From CAYVXE01 sp964455375 (GTDB taxonomy: Bacteria; Zhuqueibacterota; Zhuqueibacteria; Oceanimicrobiales; Oceanimicrobiaceae), in NCBI GenBank assembly GCA_964455375.1, contig CAYVXE010000133.1, forward strand, positions 1 through 11,154: a DNA stretch of 11,154 nucleotides, given 5' to 3'. The notes beneath the pieces were generated by a model. That model saw only the letters and a list, made by a program, of their open reading frames with translations. It had not been told where the DNA came from and made no database searches. Below, piece by piece: positions 7,638 through 11,154 of the stretch. The stretch's first letter is position 1. Each line of letters begins with the position of its first letter. A program made the position numbers and the translations under genes.

Positions 7638-7706
7638 TGACCGAAAACTCTTCTTCTACCTTTAGGCTACGCTGTGTCGAAATGACATTTTAACTGTTTT
7701 CGGTCA
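7638..7706. repeat. 11-bp perfect inverted repeat in the leader of the reductase gene
   Basis: TGACCGAAAAC (7638-7648) and GTTTTCGGTCA (7696-7706) are exact reverse complements 47 nt apart. The enclosed sequence, read on the - strand, contains TGTCATTTCGACACAGCG, which from memory resembles abundant TGTCATTTCGAC-type intergenic repeats of Bacteroidota and relatives. A small TGTC/GACA dyad is nested in it (7675-7687). The element lies downstream of the candidate promoter at 7720-7748, so it would be in the transcribed leader. A REP-like element or a decayed insertion is more likely than a riboswitch, as no known riboswitch core is visible. Confidence 0.55.
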
Positions 7707-7719
7707 GGCAGTCATTGGT

Positions 7720-7748
7720 AACATACAAAATAAAAATTCAATTTTCAA
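7720..7748 (-). promoter_or_regulatory. Candidate sigma70-type promoter for the reductase-SDR-isomerase unit
   Basis: Read on the - strand, TTGAAA (complement of 7743-7748) and TATGTT (complement of 7720-7725) are separated by exactly 17 nt. They match the -35 consensus at 5 of 6 and the -10 at 4 of 6 positions. The site is 42 nt past the stop of the thioesterase gene. It would start transcription near 7713, leaving a leader of about 125 nt that contains the inverted repeat at 7638-7706. The surrounding DNA is AT-rich, so chance matches are possible. Confidence 0.4.
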
Positions 7749-7789
7749 ATTCAGTTAGAATTTAAATGTTGTAAAGAGTAGCTTTAAAA

Positions 7790-8212
7790 TTACGTTATCT
7801 TTTGCGGCGGAATTGAATAGGTACAAGTTACGTGAGCAACCGGTTCATTCTCACCATCGGAAAAAAGTAAAACTTCTCCAAAAACGAGACGCTTGCCGAC
7901 TTTTAAGAGTTTGCATTCAGCGATGACATCCACAGGCTGTGGTTTGCGCAGGAAGTTGATATTTAAGTTAGATGTAAGGGCTGCAAAAACAGGCCCTATT
8001 TGCGCGAGAATTGCCACGAACATGGCCGCATCTGCTAACCCCATCAACGATGGACCGGAAACAGTGTTGCCCTCGCGGAGGTGCCGTTTTTCTACAATTA
8101 ATCGAAGGCGTGCCGACCGCTCACCCGTTTCTTCAATGCGTATGTGACTCTTCCCTTTCGGATGCCTTTTGTCAAAATAGGCCTGTATGTCGCTTTTATT
8201 TAAACCTGACAT
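7790..8212 (-). CDS. PaaI-like hotdog-fold acyl-CoA thioesterase
   Basis: The best reading is a 140-residue protein beginning MSGLNKSDIQ. A longer frame reaches upstream to 8413, but that part only overlaps the kinase gene in another frame. The hotdog core is visible as VSGPSLMGLADAAMFVAIL (51-69), with Asp61 at the usual catalytic acid position, and SNLNINFLRKPQP (81-93). The common HGG triad of PaaI is replaced by SGP. The expected activity is hydrolysis of an acyl-CoA or aryl-CoA thioester in the cytoplasm, releasing CoA. The ATG is only 4 nt past the kinase stop codon, so it is translated with that gene; GAAGA is its only weak ribosome site. Co-location with the acyl-CoA genes supports a role in off-loading or CoA recycling. 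The specific substrate is unknown. Confidence 0.8.
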   Translation of the reverse strand: MSGLNKSDIQAYFDKRHPKGKSHIRIEETGERSARLRLIVEKRHLREGNTVSGPSLMGLADAAMFVAILAQIGPVFAALTSNLNINFLRKPQPVDVIAECKLLKVGKRLVFGEVLLFSDGENEPVAHVTCTYSIPPQKIT

Positions 8213-8216
8213 GTCT

Positions 8217-9293
8217 TCAAACAAGATGATGAATCCGGTCTTTTCCCAGAGCAAGTGTGGCCATTTTTGCACAGGCGCGCACCACATCGATGAGATGAGC
8301 AAAGCGGGCGTCCTGCGTGTAACCTTTTTTATAACGCGCATAGATTTGCTGCACGATGACTGCCAGTTTGAACAAACCGAACACATAATAAAAAAGTGGA
8401 TTGGTGATTTCAACTCCGCTTTTCTCGATATAATGGTCTACCAATTCCTGCCGGTTTAAATTGCCGGGTAAGCGGGTCGGGCCAAAAGATAATTCGTCCG
8501 GTTCGTTTTTCTCTGTCCAGTAACCGAGCGTTGTTCCCAAATCCATGAGTGGATCTCCGAGAGTGGCCATTTCCCAGTCGAGAACGGCAATGACTTTCGT
8601 GAGGTCTGCAGGGTCGAGGACGATATTGTCGTATTTGTAATCATTGTGAATGAGAGAACTGTTGCCGTTTGCCGGCATGTTTTCTGCAAGCCACGCCATC
8701 ACATTATCGAGCTCTGCAATTTTATCGGTTTGCGCATTCCGGTAGCGTTTTGTCCAGCCGCTGACCTGTCTCGCAACATATCCGTCGGGATGACCGAGTT
8801 CTGACAAGCCCGCAGCGGCATAGTTCACCTGATGCAGATCAACCAGATTATCTATGAGTGCCGTTGATATGCCGGCCATAAGGTCTGGGGTTAATTCCAG
8901 TCCCTTTGGAAGTCTGCTGCGCAAGATGACGCCCTGCACACGCTGCATGACATAGAATGGTGCACCGATGATGGAATCGTTATCACAATAGAGCAGTGGT
9001 CGCGGCGCTTTCGGATAGACGTTTGTCAACTTCGACAGCACCTCATACTCCCGCCCCATGTCGTGAGCGGATTTAATATTTGCGCCAAATGGCGGCCGCC
9101 GCAAAACCAACTCCTGTTCGCCCAGTCGCAGGAGGTAAGTCAAATTTGAAAATCCGCTTGGGAATTGCTCAATTTTGAGTTTCCCACCTTTGCCTCGCAG
9201 GATGCCATTTAAATAAGCTTCTAATCGTTCCGGATTTAGATCTTCTCCTTTGCGAATAGCGGTTGGTTTGTCTATAAATTTTGATTGACTCAT
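8217..9293 (-). CDS. APH-fold small-molecule kinase, ACAD10/11- and LvaA-like
   Basis: This 358-residue protein is an aminoglycoside/choline-kinase-fold phosphotransferase. A nucleotide loop GFSNLTY is at 47-53, LVLRRPP at 62-68 (Arg where animal homologues carry Lys), AHDMGREYEVL at 76-86, catalytic loop HNDYKYDN at 216-223 (Asp218 the base, Asn223 a metal ligand), and LDWEMATLGDPLMDLG at 238-253 (Asp239 binding metal). The HNDYKYDN and DWEMATLGDP signatures mark the subgroup fused to acyl-CoA dehydrogenase in animal ACAD10/11 and found as LvaA in Pseudomonas levulinate catabolism. Those kinases phosphorylate the 4-hydroxyl of 4-hydroxyacyl-CoA. An acyl-CoA dehydrogenase gene lies immediately upstream and a thioesterase 4 nt downstream, which supports that role over drug resistance. 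AAGGA sits seven bases before the ATG, within a small hairpin (9300-9314). Confidence 0.88.
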   Translation of the reverse strand: MSQSKFIDKPTAIRKGEDLNPERLEAYLNGILRGKGGKLKIEQFPSGFSNLTYLLRLGEQELVLRRPPFGANIKSAHDMGREYEVLSKLTNVYPKAPRPLLYCDNDSIIGAPFYVMQRVQGVILRSRLPKGLELTPDLMAGISTALIDNLVDLHQVNYAAAGLSELGHPDGYVARQVSGWTKRYRNAQTDKIAELDNVMAWLAENMPANGNSSLIHNDYKYDNIVLDPADLTKVIAVLDWEMATLGDPLMDLGTTLGYWTEKNEPDELSFGPTRLPGNLNRQELVDHYIEKSGVEITNPLFYYVFGLFKLAVIVQQIYARYKKGYTQDARFAHLIDVVRACAKMATLALGKDRIHHLV

Positions 9294-9299
9294 AGAGTT

Positions 9300-9314
9300 T
9301 TCCTTACCAAGGAA
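9300..9314 (-). promoter_or_regulatory. Hairpin that could hide the kinase ribosome binding site
   Basis: TTCCTT (9300-9305) and AAGGAA (9309-9314) form a perfect 6-bp stem with a 3-nt loop. On the mRNA of the kinase gene, the 3' arm is the Shine-Dalgarno sequence AAGGAA, seven bases from the start codon. The fold could lower translation or respond to a factor. The stem is short and AT-rich, so its effect in vivo may be slight. Confidence 0.35.
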
Positions 9315-9330
9315 TCCAGTTGCAATCTTG

Positions 9331-9364
9331 TTTTACCACAGATGGATTGTGATGAACACAGATT
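9331..9364 (-). repeat. Dispersed intergenic repeat, copy on the - strand
   Basis: Read on the - strand, this stretch begins AATCTGTGTTCATC and ends CATCTGTGGTAAAA. It aligns with 11115-11149 (+ strand) at 28 of 35 positions with one gap. It occupies the spacer between the kinase and the acyl-CoA dehydrogenase genes. No coding sequence or transposase accompanies it. From memory, short CTGTG...CTGTGGTTAAAA elements are scattered in several environmental phyla; I know of no assigned function. Confidence 0.55.
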
Positions 9365-9416
9365 TAAAAAAAATGATATGACACTTTTTACAATTTAAGA
9401 AGAACAGATATCATTT
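9363..9416 (-). terminator. Weak AT-rich dyad followed by a T tract after the acyl-CoA dehydrogenase gene
   Basis: On the - strand, AAATGATAT (complement of 9408-9416) and ATATCATTT (complement of 9371-9379) form a perfect 9-bp dyad with a 28-nt loop, followed directly by a continuous T stretch (complement of 9366-9373). The order stem then Ts fits an intrinsic terminator, but the stem is nearly all A/T and the loop is long. A rival reading is a weak promoter for the kinase: TATCAT (complement of 9373-9378), 17 nt from TTCTTA (complement of 9396-9401). Confidence 0.28.
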
Positions 9417-9454
9417 CTCATGGGATAATTACCGGAAGAGAAACGACACTGCTT

Positions 9455-9484
9455 CTTGTTCCAAAATTTCTATTTTGGAACAAG
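9455..9484 (-). terminator. 13-bp perfect hairpin spanning the acyl-CoA dehydrogenase stop codon
   Basis: CTTGTTCCAAAAT (9455-9467) and ATTTTGGAACAAG (9472-9484) are perfect reverse complements with a 4-nt loop. On the - strand the stem covers the last four codons of the acyl-CoA dehydrogenase and its TAG stop. No T tract follows directly, so it is not a canonical Rho-independent terminator. Slowing of the polymerase, protection of the 3' end of the mRNA, or a joint action with the downstream dyad at 9363-9416 are possible. The structure itself is clear. Confidence 0.6.
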
Positions 9485-10281
9485 TGCGTATTTTTTCAAA
9501 ATGTTTCGCGCCACCGCTGCTTTATGCACTTCATCGGGACCGTCGTAAATACGTGCTGCCCGTTCGTGGCGGTAGAAATAGGCCAGGATGGTNNNNNNNN
9601 NNNNNNNNNNNNNNNNNNNNNNNNNNNNNNNNNNNNNNNNNNNNNNNNNNNNNNNNNNNNNNNNNNNNNNNNNNNNNNNNNNNNNNNNNNNNTAGGAACG
9701 ATGATTTGACTGGCGCGTTTATGCAATTTCTTTTCGTCAGGATTGGTAACAGCCATCGTGATGGCAAACTCGGCGCCATCTGCCGAAGAGGTAAACCACT
9801 TGTGGCCGTTGATCACATAATCGGTGCCATCTTTTTCTGCGGTTGTATTCATCCAAACAGGATTTGAACCGGCAAGCTCCGGCTCCGTCATGGCGAAACA
9901 GCTTCGAATATCTCCGTTGATGAGCGGCATGAGATAGCGCTCTTTTTGTTCTTTTGTCCCATATTCCATGAGGATTTCGGTATTGCCGATATCAGGCGCC
10001 TGGCAATTAAAAACGTAGTGGCCGAGAGGACTGTAGGCCATGGTTTCGCTGAGATGTCCGAATTCATAAAGCGACAAACCTAATCCGCCCAATTCTTTTG
10101 GCACATGCGGTGTCCACAGTTTAAGGGATTTAACCTTTTTTCTCTTTTCTGCGAGCAGCGGCATCAACGTGTCAAAATCCTGTTTCAGAAAAATGGGCTC
10201 CAGTGGTACGATGTCTGTTTTGATAAAGGCGGTGATCTTTTTCAGGATTTCTTCCAGTCCCGGGTTGATATCCGTTTCCAT
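9470..10281 (-). CDS. Acyl-CoA dehydrogenase (ACAD10/11-LvaC-like), interrupted by an assembly gap
   Basis: The N-terminal 196 residues (10281 down to 9694) carry the acyl-CoA dehydrogenase helical domain and beta-domain signatures WTPHVPKELGGLGLS (56-70), FAMTEPE (129-135) and NGHKWFTSSA (158-167). After 100 Ns, the last 40 residues (9592 to stop TAG at 9470-9472) read AYFYRHERAARIYDGPDEVHK..., the C-terminal signature of this family. The flanks are in different phase across 100 Ns, so the gap size is arbitrary. About 150-190 residues, including the catalytic base region, are unseen. The enzyme should use FAD and an acyl-CoA in the cytoplasm. Beside an APH kinase, the likely role is processing a 4-phospho-acyl-CoA to an enoyl-CoA as in ACAD11 and LvaC; plain alpha,beta-dehydrogenation is the alternative. 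GGAG lies 5 nt before the ATG. The preceding SDR gene ends 41 nt upstream. Confidence 0.88.
9593..9692. other. Assembly gap of 100 Ns
   Basis: Exactly 100 unknown bases interrupt the acyl-CoA dehydrogenase gene. The left coding part (9693-10281) is 589 nt, one base beyond a whole codon, while the part at 9470-9592 is exactly 41 codons. The true missing length must therefore leave remainder 2 when divided by 3 if the gene is intact, and 100 does not. Judged by family length the real gap is probably about 450-570 nt. Any translation running across the Ns is artefactual. Confidence 0.97.
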
Positions 10282-10322
10282 AAAGTCTCCATTGTTTTTG
10301 ATGAAATCATAAACTTAAATTG

Positions 10323-11084
10323 TTACATTGCGGTAATACCGCCATCTAAAACCAGCGCATGTCCAATCATAAATCCTGCATTTTCTGAACAGAGGTAGAT
10401 GATAGCAGCGGCAATTTCCTCAGATGTGCCGAGTCGGCCTAACGGCACGCGCTTAGGCAGCTCTCCTTTAAGTTCCGGACGCATGCGAATGGCTTCTTCT
10501 GCCATTGGCGTTTGTGTGTAGCCGGGACACACTGCATTAATCCGGATACCTTTGCGAGCGTATTCAATCGCCGCGGTTTTCGTCAAACCGACGACGCCAT
10601 GTTTACTGGCCACGTAAGCGGGATTCTTCGGGAATCCGGCGATGCCGGCGATGGAGGCAAGATTAACGATGATGCCATTTGCCTGATGCAGCATTTGCCG
10701 GATTTCATATTTCATACAGAGGAAGACACCGGTGAGATTGATGTCGATGAGACGCTTCCAGTCGTCTTCCGGGTAATCTCCCGTGCGCGCTTCTGCACTG
10801 AGCACACCGGCGCTGTTGACGGCGAAATCTACGCTGCCGAATTTAGCCACAGCGACAGCTACCATTGCCTGAACGCTATCAGACTCTTTGACATTTACCT
10901 TTACAAAGAGCGCGTTGCTGCCTTCATTCTCAATGAGGTTGATTGTCTCCATGCCGCCGGTTTCATCGATGTCGCAGACAGCTACATTGGCGCCTTTTAG
11001 TGCGAACGCCAGTGCGGTTTCCCTGCCGATGCCGGAAGCGCCACCCGTGATCAATGCGGTTTTGTTTTGAAATTCCTGACTCAT
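10323..11084 (-). CDS. Classical short-chain dehydrogenase/reductase, NAD-type, FabG-like
   Basis: This 253-residue protein has all hallmarks of a classical SDR: TGGASGIG (13-20), Asp38 at the end of the second beta strand (CDID), which favours NAD(H) over NADP(H), NSAG (90-93, a variant of NNAG), Asn116 in INLTG, Ser144, YVASK with Tyr157 and Lys161, and NAVCPG (183-188). It is of usual length and cytosolic. It would oxidise or reduce a hydroxy/keto group. In this setting that may be a 3-hydroxyacyl-CoA, or a 4-keto/4-hydroxyacyl pair as handled by LvaD in levulinate catabolism; both are inferences. It is the first gene of the leftward block within the window and is 41 nt ahead of the acyl-CoA dehydrogenase gene. 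The ATG has no clear Shine-Dalgarno sequence (CAAAGAACAAACG upstream). Substrate cannot be assigned, because this family is very broad. Confidence 0.9.
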   Translation of the reverse strand: MSQEFQNKTALITGGASGIGRETALAFALKGANVAVCDIDETGGMETINLIENEGSNALFVKVNVKESDSVQAMVAVAVAKFGSVDFAVNSAGVLSAEARTGDYPEDDWKRLIDINLTGVFLCMKYEIRQMLHQANGIIVNLASIAGIAGFPKNPAYVASKHGVVGLTKTAAIEYARKGIRINAVCPGYTQTPMAEEAIRMRPELKGELPKRVPLGRLGTSEEIAAAIIYLCSENAGFMIGHALVLDGGITAM

Positions 11085-11114
11085 CGTTTGTTCTTTGTTT
11101 TGTTAATATTTATC

Positions 11115-11149
11115 AATCTGTGTTTATCGTTATCTATCGGTGGTTAAAA
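11115..11149 (+). repeat. Dispersed intergenic repeat, copy on the + strand
   Basis: This copy starts AATCTGTGTTTATC and ends TCGGTGGTTAAAA, matching the copy at 9331-9364 (opposite strand) at 28 of 35 aligned positions. Its last bases also match the window's first 16 bases. It lies 30 nt upstream of the SDR start, in the probable leader or promoter region of the leftward block, pointing away from it. I see no convincing promoter in 11085-11154 apart from this repeat. Confidence 0.55.
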
Positions 11150-11154
11150 AAAGA

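Noticed and set aside
8213..8413. N-terminal extension of the thioesterase by 67 residues
   Set aside because: The extra part lies within the kinase coding region in another frame and shows no family resemblance. The ATG at 8212, 4 nt after the kinase stop, gives a normal PaaI-like length.
8217..9293. Aminoglycoside resistance gene
   Set aside because: The fold is APH-like, but the signature motifs and the acyl-CoA dehydrogenase neighbour fit the ACAD10/11-LvaA subgroup and not drug-modifying enzymes.
9496..9592. Reading of the post-gap sequence in the frame continuous with the N-terminal part of the acyl-CoA dehydrogenase
   Set aside because: That translation has no family resemblance. The neighbouring frame reads YRHERAARIYDGPDEVHK and ends at TAG 9470, which fits the family.
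1..11154. CRISPR array, tRNA, rRNA, prophage or intact insertion sequence
   Set aside because: No regularly spaced repeats, RNA-gene signatures, integrase or transposase coding sequence could be found. The repeats present are short and intergenic.

Overview
The window is 11,154 bp of bacterial, accessory-metabolism DNA, almost certainly from a metagenome or draft assembly because a run of exactly 100 Ns sits inside a gene (9593-9692). It has nine recognisable protein genes in two converging blocks and no RNA gene, CRISPR array or intact mobile element. I judge GC to be mid-range by eye. The gene families, moderately good Shine-Dalgarno sites and AT-rich intergenic DNA with short dispersed repeats suggest an anaerobic or facultative member of the Calditrichota, Ignavibacteria, KSB1 or Bacteroidota neighbourhood. 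That placement is a low-confidence inference and no marker gene supports it.

Left block (+ strand, 127-4677): a two-gene operon for a membrane-bound molybdenum oxidoreductase of the CISM type (complex iron-sulfur molybdoenzyme). The first gene fuses a four-cluster ferredoxin (DmsB/PsrB/NrfC type) to an eight-helix NrfD/PsrC quinone-reactive membrane subunit. The second encodes the molybdopterin catalytic subunit, with its own N-terminal 4Fe-4S site and a Cys at the likely molybdenum-ligand position. Neither has a Tat signal, and charge distribution puts the Fe-S domain in the cytoplasm. The complex should therefore exchange electrons between a cytoplasmic substrate and the quinone pool. The substrate cannot be read from the sequence.

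Middle (4678-4953): a gene-free stretch between the converging blocks. It holds an 18-bp near-perfect inverted repeat, a smaller perfect stem-loop, a nine-T tract and a fragment resembling a dispersed repeat.

Right block (- strand, 11084 down to 4954): seven co-directional genes of acyl-CoA and lipid metabolism. In transcription order they are a classical SDR, an acyl-CoA dehydrogenase (broken by the assembly gap), an APH-fold kinase of the ACAD10/11-LvaA kind, a PaaI-like hotdog thioesterase, a zinc-free MDR oxidoreductase of the prostaglandin/alkenal reductase kind, an HSDL2-like SDR, and a crotonase-fold protein that looks like a delta3,delta2-enoyl-CoA isomerase rather than a hydratase. 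Junctions include an 8-nt overlap and a 4-nt gap. Two longer spacers (about 180-200 nt) split the block into probable transcription units.

Working model (inference): the right block degrades a hydroxylated or unsaturated fatty acyl-CoA. The kinase and acyl-CoA dehydrogenase would remove a 4-hydroxyl by phosphorylation and elimination, as established for mammalian ACAD10/11 and Pseudomonas LvaA/LvaC. The reductase, SDRs and isomerase would feed the product to beta-oxidation. The adjacent cytoplasm-facing molybdoenzyme could serve the same metabolism, but it is convergently transcribed, so that link is weak.
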